From Schlesneria sp. DSM 10557 (lineage in GTDB: Bacteria > Planctomycetota > Planctomycetia > Planctomycetales > Planctomycetaceae): 64,000 bases of DNA. Position numbers and translations under genes: made by a program. The notes under the pieces were generated by a model, which ran no database searches, was not told the DNA's origin, and saw nothing but the letters and a program-made list of their open reading frames with translations. How positions within the stretch are numbered: the stretch's first letter is position 1; each line of letters opens with the position of its first letter. The stretch is from the NCBI RefSeq assembly GCF_041860085.1, contig NZ_CP124747.1:4898001-4962000 (forward strand), written 5' to 3'. Below, piece after piece: positions 1-6,959 of the stretch.

Positions 1-418
1 TGAGGTCCGAGGATTCGCCGAATCGCTCGATGGCGGCCATGTGCGTAAAGCTGAACGCTGGGCCGAGATAGGTGACGCGGCGAGGGCGGACGCGGTTCCG
101 GACAGAGCTCAGGATCTGACGGAAAACACCTCGCACGGCATCTGCGGGAAGCGGACCCTGATTTTCGGTTTCAATCCGCTTCAGAAGGTCGTCATCGGAG
201 CGTGGATCGTAGGTGGCGGTCCACCAGTTGGGATCAGATTCGATCTGTTTTGCCGTAGCGGCTGCTCGACGATTGATCAGCTTGAGGATTTCGGAGTCGA
301 GCTTCGCAATTTCGCTGGCGGATCCGGCGGCAGGCCGCGCGGAATTCGTTGCTGATTTGGCAGAAGTCGGTGCTACATTGCTCTTTGCGGCCTTCTTCGG
401 CACCGGTTTACTGGCCAT
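1..418 (-). CDS. pheA: PheA, chorismate mutase/prephenate dehydratase (N-terminal part, cut by window start)
   Basis: The reverse strand reads open from an ATG at 418 to the window edge (about 139 residues, no stop). After a Lys/Ala/Ser-rich leader of about 35 residues comes a chorismate-mutase-like helix (EIAKLDSEILKLINRRA) and, near residue 100, the linker VFRQILSS, followed by VTYLGPAFSFTHMAAIERFG, the start of the prephenate dehydratase domain. This order (AroQ-type mutase, then dehydratase) is typical of bifunctional PheA, which converts chorismate to phenylpyruvate for phenylalanine synthesis in the cytoplasm. The usual dehydratase opening is GPEGTFS or GPxGSFS; here it reads GPAFSFT, as in many deep-branching homologues. 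The C-terminal regulatory ACT domain would lie outside the window. The basic leader is longer than usual; a later start is possible but no other Met precedes the mutase helix. Confidence 0.85.
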   Translation of the reverse strand, partial: MASKPVPKKAAKSNVAPTSAKSATNSARPAAGSASEIAKLDSEILKLINRRAAATAKQIESDPNWWTATYDPRSDDDLLKRIETENQGPLPADAVRGVFRQILSSVRNRVRPRRVTYLGPAFSFTHMAAIERFGESSDL

Positions 419-540
419 CCAAGCGACTCCGAGATAGATTCGTGGTACTTCATCAGACCGAGATAGTTGCTGATACCAAAATTCAAGAATTCTTTTACAG
501 CTGAATACCAATAATTGCAAGGAAACGACATAGGGATGAA

Positions 541-579
541 AAGAGCCCTGACAAACGATTGTCGTTTATCAGGGCTCTT
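541..579 (-). terminator. Rho-independent terminator downstream of the small acidic protein gene
   Basis: An 18-bp hairpin (AAGAGCCCTGA arms at 541-551 and 569-579, extended inwards by AAACGA pairs with one mismatch that is a G-U wobble in the reverse-strand RNA), loop of about three bases, followed on the reverse strand by UUUUCAU. It lies between the stop of the 607-888 gene and the start of pheA, so it ends transcription of the small gene. Confidence 0.75.
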
Positions 580-606
580 AAATCGTCTCATTCAGACGGC
601 TGGTGA

Positions 607-888
607 TCAGCCTTTCTGGAACATCTTGGTCAGCGCAGCGCCGGGGCTGTGGTCGTAGCAATCATTTTCATGCCACAGAGGAACACCTGCTGCGTAACGG
701 GCTGCCAACATGAGCACTTTTTCTTCTGAGCCTGGCTTTGCGACTGTTGGACCACCGGGGTCGATCCCGAGCGAATCAAAATCGATTTCTTCAAAAATCG
801 CTTCGTCGCCCAGATCTGCACCATCGATGTCGTCAGACACGAGGTCCAGTTCGGGGTCCATTTCGTCAACGTCAAAGTCAAACGACAT
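607..888 (-). CDS. Small acidic conserved hypothetical protein
   Basis: A 93-residue protein of unknown function. The first 50 residues are very acidic (MSFDFDVDEMDPELDLVSDD and similar), then comes a more ordinary stretch containing EEKVLMLAARYAAGVPLWHE and a Cys-containing NDCYD segment. The ATG at 888 was chosen over an in-frame ATG at 921 because GGAG sits about eight bases upstream of 888. A promoter with a perfect TTGACA -35 box lies about 100 bases upstream, and a strong terminator follows the stop, so the gene is a single transcription unit. No membrane segment or signal peptide is visible; it is probably cytoplasmic. I do not recognise the family. Confidence 0.65.
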   Translation of the reverse strand: MSFDFDVDEMDPELDLVSDDIDGADLGDEAIFEEIDFDSLGIDPGGPTVAKPGSEEKVLMLAARYAAGVPLWHENDCYDHSPGAALTKMFQKG

Positions 889-991
889 TCGTGAGCTCCA
901 CAGTCCGATACAAATGAACACGAAACAGCGTGTTCACAACCAATTAGCGATAAATAGGGAAGTTCTTGGGCAACTTTTAATCCCATTGGGC

Positions 992-1031
992 ATTGTTGAG
1001 TTGACAGAGTCGAATGTCAACGATTTTTTTT
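992..1031 (-). promoter_or_regulatory. Sigma-70-like promoter for the small acidic protein gene, with overlapping inverted repeat
   Basis: On the reverse strand TTGACA (1020-1015) is followed after 17 bases by AACAAT (997-992), four of six matches to TATAAT. An A8 tract (1031-1024) directly upstream of the -35 box resembles an UP element. The -35 box is one arm of the inverted repeat GTTGACA-N8-TGTCAAC (1000-1006 and 1015-1021), which may be an operator. Read on the forward strand the same repeat followed by T8 would resemble a terminator, but no forward gene lies upstream. Confidence 0.45.
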
Positions 1032-1035
1032 CTTC

Positions 1036-1055
1036 GCGTTGAAACATTTCAACGC
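1036..1055. promoter_or_regulatory. Perfect 20-base palindrome between divergent genes
   Basis: GCGTTGAAA-CA-TTTCAACGC: nine-base arms around a two-base centre, between the start of the small acidic protein gene (reverse) and maf (forward), just upstream of the promoter at 992-1031. Symmetry and position fit a dimeric repressor site; the protein is unknown. Confidence 0.35.
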
Positions 1056-1227
1056 CCCCAAAAATCAGTTCCCTACGGATTGCCTGGTGTCTCCAGTTCG
1101 CTGAACCGACACGACTGGGTTACACTTCGCTTTTCTGCCCTGCGGTGTCCGGATTCGGTGAAGTGGATCGGTCGCACGCGTTGTGGCGGGTATCCCTTAT
1201 CGACGTAAATAGAGAACTGTTAATAAC

Positions 1228-1881
1228 ATGTCATTCAGACGTTATATACTTGCCTCACGCTCGCCCCGCCGGCTGGAGCTGCTGCAAGCAGTGGTACATC
1301 CTGATCTGATCGTCGTCACGCCTCCTCCGGTGTCGGACGAAGCGGGGTTTGAAGACTGTCATGACATGCCTTCGATCCGGCAAAGGATGCTGGAAATCGC
1401 TCGTCACAAGGCTCTTCAGGTGGTCGAACAGCTGAATCAAGAAGAGCAGGATTTATTCGAAAGACCGCGAACTCTGGTCATCTCTGCCGACACGACGGTG
1501 ATTGTGGAGGGGGCGGGGGGCATTTTACGTGTGCTCGGGCAGCCCCCCGAGTCCGACGACTGGCGGGAAATTGTCCGCGAATGGTTTCTCGATTTCTACA
1601 TCGGAAAGAGACACGTCGCTGCCACCGCCGTGCATGTGGTCACCCCCGATGGGCGAATGGCAGAGAAGATCGTCGAAACCCATGTCACTTTTCGCAGCGA
1701 TGCGGAGCGTTGGTTGAACTGGTATCTGCTGACGGGCGAACCCCGCGGAAAAGCGGGTGGCTACGCCCTTCAGGGGGCCGGAAGTCTGTTCATCGATCGC
1801 GTTGAAGGGAGCATCAGCAATGTCGTGGGGCTTCCGCTCGAAGCGCTGCTGGAACTGTTCGCAGAAGTCTCTTTGCGGTAG
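1228..1881 (+). CDS. Maf-like nucleotide pyrophosphatase
   Basis: 217 residues, the normal length for the Maf/HAM1 fold. The family signature SRSPRR follows LA at residues 10-15; ISADTT near residue 90 holds the catalytic Asp region; GEPRGKAGGYALQG near 170 and the terminal GSISNVVGLPLEALLELF are both diagnostic of Maf. Members hydrolyse the alpha-beta phosphoanhydride of non-canonical or modified NTPs (dTTP/UTP or m7GTP subgroups) and have been linked to septum control. An insertion (VIVEGAGGILRVLGQPPESDDW, a little longer than usual) lies after the Asp motif, so subgroup assignment is uncertain. It stands alone between a reverse-strand unit and a convergent gene ending at 2134. Confidence 0.9.
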   Translation: MSFRRYILASRSPRRLELLQAVVHPDLIVVTPPPVSDEAGFEDCHDMPSIRQRMLEIARHKALQVVEQLNQEEQDLFERPRTLVISADTTVIVEGAGGILRVLGQPPESDDWREIVREWFLDFYIGKRHVAATAVHVVTPDGRMAEKIVETHVTFRSDAERWLNWYLLTGEPRGKAGGYALQGAGSLFIDRVEGSISNVVGLPLEALLELFAEVSLR

Positions 1882-2133
1882 GGCTTCCCTGAGGAGGCAC
1901 CGCCGCATTCGTGAGTGTGGCGGCTTCGCAGGGGTCGATCTGGCTGTAACAACTCGTTCGCGACCTGTTCTGTTGGCCGAAACTCAATGAGAGAGGGGCT
2001 GATCCGTGTGTCGGCTGTGAAGCGGCTGCAGAGCCGTGTCTCAGTGTGGTGACGCGCGTTGTCGTTGCGGCTGAAAAAGTCATTCAGCAGTCGTTGTTGA
2101 TCTGTGCCGAGTTGATCTGGATCGAGTCGCCGG

Positions 2134-3654
2134 TTACTCGGCCGAAATGACTTCGAGTTTCAGATTGCCGATGATGTTCATCAGCGGAGCAAAACCACTC
2201 ATCGCTGCGGGGCCGTCATCACTCAGGCTGGAATCGGCCAGCTTGATGTGGGCCGCGCCGATTCCATTCTGGCCCAGTGTGGCGTCGAGCGGTATCCACT
2301 GGTCGTTGAGCCGGGCTTCGGTCCACATATGTCCGCCGAATGCGAACAGCCGATCCGCGTAGACCAGGCCGACCACCACTCGTGAAGGGATTTGCCTGGC
2401 TCGCAGCATGGCGGCGAGCAGGACGGCATGTTCGGTGCAGTCTCCCTCCAGGTTGCGGGCCACTTCTGCGGCGGAGGCCATCGCGGTCGAAAAGTTCTTC
2501 TTGCTGAGCTTGTCGCGGACATACGTTTCCATGCGTTGGGCGATGACTCCGGCATCTGTTGCGTCTCCGGCGGCACGATTGGCGTGCTTCTGCACCCCTT
2601 CATCGTCTCGCTGCAGGTATTGCGAGGATTCCAGGTATTCGGCGTCGGCAGTGCCGGCACGAGCTGGGGATGGAATCGGCAACGAAATGACGGTCAGTTC
2701 CGCTGTTTCGGGAGAGGTCGTTTTCAGTGTCTGAGTTTCACCGCTGGGAATCAGTTCCTGCGGGTTCTGATCGGTGATTGAAAGGCGGTAGACGACCCGT
2801 TTTGTGCCATGCCCTTTGACGAGCGGCTTTACCTTGACCAGCGTGTTGACCGCCAGGTCCAATTCGGCCCCTTCGATGGTTTTCAAGGCTTCTTCTTGCG
2901 AGACGACGTAGATATCCATCGCAGAGCCGAGCATCTTGGATGAGACTTTCACGGCCTCGCCTGCGTCATCCAGATAGCTGTCCATGGTGAAGCCGGGAAG
3001 GAGTGAGTTGCTCACGCTGACCTTGAACAGCTTTCGCGACTTTCCGCCCAGCAGCTCTGTTTCAACGGTGTCGTGCGCTTTCATCGTCGTGGTGCCGACT
3101 TTGGCGAATTCAGGAACAAAGGTCTCGAAAGTGCGAGTCTCGCCCGGCTTCAGCGGGTTTTTCTTCAGGATGCGATCCTGGTAGGTAGGCGATTTGACAC
3201 CCTCTTTCCAGGCCTGTGTGGTGGTCTTGGCTTTGCCGTTGACCTCCTGGCTGAGTGACAGTTCCTTCCCGTTGATCAGGCCACTGGTGATCGACGACAT
3301 GGCTGGAGGATTCGCCATTTCAAACCGGAATCGTCGCAGGTCCCCATCAGGCGTTTCTTCTGTCGACAGGTGCTGTTTCATTTCCAGCGTCTGGCCGAAT
3401 CGCTTGATCGCCATGAATGTGTTCGAGGTTGACTTCACGACCTGTTCCCCACCGTCGTGCGTCACTGTTTCGACGAGGGAGCGACTGTATCCAATCCGCT
3501 GGCCGGCGAGATAAATGACCTGCCAGGACTCATCCTTCGCGTTGGCTTTGGCGGCGGCATCGTCTGCTGCGAAGGCCGTCAAGGCAGGTCCGCATGCCAC
3601 CAGCGAAATCAGCAGAAACAGTCGTCCTGTGCACCGAATGAATGACGCTGGCAT
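2134..3654 (-). CDS. Secreted transglutaminase-like domain protein
   Basis: About 506 residues. An N-terminal signal peptide (CTGRLFLLISLVACGPALTAFA, cleaved near AFA-AD) is followed by a 300-residue region without recognised domain and a C-terminal transglutaminase-like (papain-fold) core: the Cys in GDCTEHAVLLAAMLRA, the His in FGGHMWTEA and the Asp in WIPLDATLGQ give an intact Cys-His-Asp triad. Such proteins act in the periplasm as amide-modifying enzymes or proteases; substrate unknown. The ATG at 3654 is preferred over one at 3699 because the signal peptide begins there and AGGA lies about 12 bases upstream. It is downstream of, and oriented like, the feo operon, but 87 bases separate feoB at 3786 from its neighbour start, so co-transcription is possible and not shown. 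Confidence 0.85.
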   Translation of the reverse strand: MPASFIRCTGRLFLLISLVACGPALTAFAADDAAAKANAKDESWQVIYLAGQRIGYSRSLVETVTHDGGEQVVKSTSNTFMAIKRFGQTLEMKQHLSTEETPDGDLRRFRFEMANPPAMSSITSGLINGKELSLSQEVNGKAKTTTQAWKEGVKSPTYQDRILKKNPLKPGETRTFETFVPEFAKVGTTTMKAHDTVETELLGGKSRKLFKVSVSNSLLPGFTMDSYLDDAGEAVKVSSKMLGSAMDIYVVSQEEALKTIEGAELDLAVNTLVKVKPLVKGHGTKRVVYRLSITDQNPQELIPSGETQTLKTTSPETAELTVISLPIPSPARAGTADAEYLESSQYLQRDDEGVQKHANRAAGDATDAGVIAQRMETYVRDKLSKKNFSTAMASAAEVARNLEGDCTEHAVLLAAMLRARQIPSRVVVGLVYADRLFAFGGHMWTEARLNDQWIPLDATLGQNGIGAAHIKLADSSLSDDGPAAMSGFAPLMNIIGNLKLEVISAE

Positions 3655-3785
3655 GAGTGGGGGTCCTGTCGGGGCGAGTGGAAAATGGCGGCAGGGCAAG
3701 GTTCATTCGCAGGAATTCCCTCCTGGTACCGCACCGTCACCGGGCCAAGTATAGGAAACTACCATTCAGCCGACAAAGAGGCGAC

Positions 3786-6119
3786 TCATACTGTGCCAGA
3801 GTTCAGGATCGCACTGCTGACGACAAATGCAATCCAGGCCGCGACATACGCCAGGGACGTCATGTAGACGAACGTGAATACGGCCCAGCCCCAATGGTTT
3901 GTCTCGCGATGAATGACCAGCAGTGTCGAAGCACACTGGGCACACAGGGCGAAGAAGACCATGATCGAGATGGCGACCGGAATGGAATAGACGGGTCGAC
4001 CATCGGGCCATTTTGCGGATTGCACAGCCGTCTGCAGCCCCTGGCTGTTTTCATCGACGTCGCTGCCGAGGCTGTAGATGGTCCCCAGGGTCGAAATGAT
4101 CACTTCGCGTGCCGGGAAGGAGGCGAGGACTCCGACGCCGATCTTCCAGTCCCAGCCGAGCGGTTTGACGGCCGGTTCAATGGTTTTGCCGAGGCGGCCG
4201 AGATAGCTGCTGGCGAGCAACTCTTCCGCGATCGCATTGTGTGTTTCTTTCAGTTCCTGCAGCGGTTGCAACTGAGACTCGATGGCCTCGATCTTCTGCT
4301 GGATTTCCGCTATCTGGGCGGTGGTGTCAGGAGTGGCTTCTGTCTGCTGCAAAGTCTCGAGCGATTCTTCCAGCGCCCCCTGCTCTTCCAGTTCCGCCTG
4401 GAATTGCGACTCCAACTGATCGATCTGCCCGAGGATGCGGTACTCTTCGCTATGGTCAGACGGGAAGTAGCTGGCAGACCAGATCAGGATCGTGGTGGCG
4501 AGAATCAGGGTTCCCGCTCGCATGACGAAGGCGGCAGCTCGTTCGAAAACCCGATGCAGGACGATCACGGGGGATGGCCACTTGTACGTGGGAAGCTCCA
4601 TGACGAACGGCGGCGTTTCCCCTTTGAACAGCGTTTTCTTGAACAGCCAGGCCACGGGGATCGCGACGATGGCACCGAAAAAGGTCATCGTGAAGAGCAT
4701 CAGTCCGTGGAGCGTGATCCACCCATTCGCCCACGCGATCGGGGGGAAAAACGCTGCGATCATGAGCCAGTAAACGGGGGCTCGGGCCGAGCAGCTCATC
4801 AGGGGTGCGATCAGAATCGTCACCATCCGGTCGCGCCGGTTCTCGATGGTTCGCGTGGCCATGATTCCGGGAATGGCACAGGCGAACGAAGACATCAGTG
4901 GCACAAACGACTTGCCGCTGAGGCCGACCTTTGTCATCAGCTTGTCCATCAGGAAGGCTGCACGAGCCATATAGCCGCAGTCTTCCAGCAGGGCGATGAA
5001 CAGGAAGAGCAGGCAGATCTGCGGCAGGAAGACCAGGATGCCGCCAACTCCCGCGACCACTCCGTGCACCAGCAGGCTGCGCAAAGGGCCGTGTGGCAAG
5101 AGGGAACCGATGAAATCGCCGACTTGCGTCTGTCCGTACTCGAACAGGGACATCAGTGGTTCCGCGACGGTCGAGATCGACTGGAACACGACGAACATCG
5201 TGATGCAGAAGATGGCCAATCCCCAGAACTTGTGAGTTAACCAGCGATCGAGTGTGTCAGTGAGAGTGGTTTCCCGTTTCTCGGGGACCGTCATGACCCC
5301 CTTCAGCGTCTGCCGGGCCCAGGCGTAGCGAAGCTTGGCTTCCACACTGGGAACACGGCAACCGGCTGCGGACAGTCGTTCTCGGGCCGCTTTGATGCGC
5401 GGGAGCAATTCCTCGGGGTTCGACCGGGTCAGCGTCGTTTCCAGTTGGCCACCGACATCAAGCAGCAGTCGCTTGATGAGGTAGATCGGCTGCTGTGCAA
5501 CTCCGTGCTGTTGGAGATCCGACTGCAGTTGCTCTGCTTCCTGGGTGAAGCGGGCGGGAAACAGATCCGGGGGAGTGGCGGCTTTCTGGTCACAGGCCCG
5601 CAGGATGGCGGTCCGGACGGCGTCGATATGTTTTCGTTTGTGGGCCTCGCAGGGGACGACGGTGATTCCCAGTCGTCGTTCCAGTTCAGCGACATCGATC
5701 TGGATACCCCGTTCGGTCGCAACGTCCCACATGTTGAGCACAAGGACCGTCGGCAGCCCCAGGTCGAGAACCTGACTGACGACGTAGAGATTGCGTTCCA
5801 GGTTCGAGGCATCGGCGATGCAGACGATGGCATCCAGCGACCCCACGTCCGGCTGGCTGCCCAGCAGGACATCGACCGACACCATTTCGTCGAGTGTTCG
5901 CGGGGAAAGGCTGTAGGTACCGGGAAGGTCGACGAGTCGGACCGACTGCCCTTCGTGCTGGAACCAGCCCAGTTTCTTCTCGACGGTGACACCGGGGTAA
6001 TTGCCGATGCGCGAGTGCACGCCGGTCAGGGCGGTGAAAAGCGTACTTTTACCGGTGTTAGGGTTACCAATGACCGCGACGGTCCGTTCGGTGGTGAGTG
6101 TCTGAGCTTGATCGAGCAT
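3786..6119 (-). CDS. feoB: FeoB, ferrous iron transporter with GTPase domain
   Basis: 777 residues, close to the Escherichia coli length. The N-terminal G domain shows G1 GNPNTGKS (18-25), the switch G2 Thr in GVTVEKK (about 45), G3 DLPG (64-67) and G4 NMWD (129-132). The membrane part has the paired FeoB gates, including SSFACAIPGIMATRTI and ASFPAREVIISTLGTIYSLG, with about eight membrane helices. It carries Fe(II) across the inner membrane. Between the two gate halves, residues about 560-635 form a Gln/Glu/Leu-rich coiled coil (repeated QLESQ, EIQQKIEAIESQL) that is absent from the E. coli protein. It is last in a feoA-feoA-feoB operon, 24 bases after the second feoA, and probably controlled by the palindrome at 6671. 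Confidence 0.95.
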   Translation of the reverse strand: MLDQAQTLTTERTVAVIGNPNTGKSTLFTALTGVHSRIGNYPGVTVEKKLGWFQHEGQSVRLVDLPGTYSLSPRTLDEMVSVDVLLGSQPDVGSLDAIVCIADASNLERNLYVVSQVLDLGLPTVLVLNMWDVATERGIQIDVAELERRLGITVVPCEAHKRKHIDAVRTAILRACDQKAATPPDLFPARFTQEAEQLQSDLQQHGVAQQPIYLIKRLLLDVGGQLETTLTRSNPEELLPRIKAARERLSAAGCRVPSVEAKLRYAWARQTLKGVMTVPEKRETTLTDTLDRWLTHKFWGLAIFCITMFVVFQSISTVAEPLMSLFEYGQTQVGDFIGSLLPHGPLRSLLVHGVVAGVGGILVFLPQICLLFLFIALLEDCGYMARAAFLMDKLMTKVGLSGKSFVPLMSSFACAIPGIMATRTIENRRDRMVTILIAPLMSCSARAPVYWLMIAAFFPPIAWANGWITLHGLMLFTMTFFGAIVAIPVAWLFKKTLFKGETPPFVMELPTYKWPSPVIVLHRVFERAAAFVMRAGTLILATTILIWSASYFPSDHSEEYRILGQIDQLESQFQAELEEQGALEESLETLQQTEATPDTTAQIAEIQQKIEAIESQLQPLQELKETHNAIAEELLASSYLGRLGKTIEPAVKPLGWDWKIGVGVLASFPAREVIISTLGTIYSLGSDVDENSQGLQTAVQSAKWPDGRPVYSIPVAISIMVFFALCAQCASTLLVIHRETNHWGWAVFTFVYMTSLAYVAAWIAFVVSSAILNSGTV

Positions 6120-6143
6120 GGGTGAGGAGAGCCGTTTTGGTGT

Positions 6144-6395
6144 TCAGAGATCAGCCGCTCGCTCAGTGCCCTGCCTGGCAATGATCGTGACACGTTTCGC
6201 TTCCGCCTGGCGGAGCGAAAGGCGATAGCTGCGAATCAGGTATTCCTTGGGGTCGCCCAGCGGCGCAATTCCCACGAGGGTGATCTCTTCCCCCTCGGTG
6301 AGGCCCATTTCCAGCAGGCGGATAGCAATTCCGTCTTCACCCTGGACATCGACAATCTCAGCCGTTTGCCCGATTGCCAATTCATCCAAAGTCAT
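6144..6395 (-). CDS. feoA: FeoA-domain protein (second of two)
   Basis: 83 residues, a single SH3-like FeoA domain: MTLDELAIGQTAEIVDV, then LLEMGLTEGEEITLVGIAPLGDPKEYLIRSYRLSLRQAEAKRVTI. FeoA is a small cytoplasmic partner of FeoB in ferrous iron uptake. Its ATG overlaps the stop of the upstream feoA by four bases (ATGA), so the two are translationally coupled; feoB starts 24 bases after its stop. Confidence 0.92.
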   Translation of the reverse strand: MTLDELAIGQTAEIVDVQGEDGIAIRLLEMGLTEGEEITLVGIAPLGDPKEYLIRSYRLSLRQAEAKRVTIIARQGTERAADL

Positions 6396-6634
6396 TCTGC
6401 GATTTCCACCAGCACGGTCACCAGGTCGTCAAAACGGAACGAAAAGCGTTGCTGTTCAATCTCGAGAATGCACGGTGCCCCCGGCCGAATCAGGCGGATC
6501 CGGGTTCCGGTATGCAGTCCCATCTCGGCCAGACGTACCACGAGTTCCGGAGTGCCATCAATCTCGACGACAACTCCCCGTTCTCCGGCAGCCATCGCCT
6601 CAATGGGCAGTGTTCGTGAAATCACGCTCGCCAT
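6392..6634 (-). CDS. feoA: FeoA-domain protein (first of two)
   Basis: 80 residues with the FeoA core: LPIEAMAAGERGVVVEIDG, LAEMGLHTGTRIRLIRPGAPCILEIEQQRFSF. The ATG at 6634 is chosen because GAAGG lies eight bases upstream, and because the in-frame ATG at 6688 would place the start inside the Fur-like palindrome at 6671-6689. Two separate feoA genes before feoB occur in several phyla; the two here are clearly diverged from each other (the first keeps GxP with Cys, the second GDPKEY), so they are not a recent duplication and may bind different partners. Confidence 0.9.
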   Translation of the reverse strand: MASVISRTLPIEAMAAGERGVVVEIDGTPELVVRLAEMGLHTGTRIRLIRPGAPCILEIEQQRFSFRFDDLVTVLVEIAE

Positions 6635-6670
6635 TCGCGACACCTTCTCAATGCAGAGATCGCAACAGGG

Positions 6671-6689
6671 GTTGAGACTCAGTCTCAAC
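6671..6689. promoter_or_regulatory. Fur-like operator upstream of feoA-feoA-feoB
   Basis: GTTGAGACTCAGTCTCAAC is a perfect palindrome centred on C6680; its core TGAGACT-C-AGTCTCA has the 7-1-7 architecture of Fur sites. It sits 37 bases upstream of the first feoA start. The regulator is inferred from symmetry, spacing and the iron-uptake operon; no fur gene is in the window. Confidence 0.65.
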
Positions 6690-6811
6690 TTTGATCACGG
6701 ATTCTATCCACAAGATCGGATGTCAGCCAGTCAGAATTCAGTCCGAGCTCTGAATTTCCCCCCGTCAGCCCCCGTCCAGGGGATGGACACCTGGTCTCAG
6801 CTCAAAAGCCC

Positions 6812-6826
6812 TGAGATCCCGTCTCA
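6812..6826. promoter_or_regulatory. Second, imperfect Fur-like half-site pair
   Basis: TGAGATCCCGTCTCA keeps TGAGA and TCTCA at the spacing seen in the perfect site at 6671-6689, and a further GGTCTCAG lies 12 bases to the left. Distance to the feo start is about 180 bases, so it could be an upstream Fur site or chance. The remainder of 6635-6959 shows no gene. Confidence 0.35.
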
Positions 6827-6959
6827 ACAGGTCGGGGCCGCTGCATCGGTGGGAATTCCGCACCCCGGCCCCCGGCACTCGCGTGTGACACGGAGCGGTT
6901 CCGGGGGCTGGGCTTGCAGAACGAATTCCTCGAACCGGCCGTCGGCTTACTGGAGACGG

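Noticed and set aside
3657-5240. 527-residue forward open frame opposite feoB
   Set aside because: It is antisense to the conserved FeoB core, extremely rich in Arg, Asp, Gln and Gly, and has no recognisable domain.
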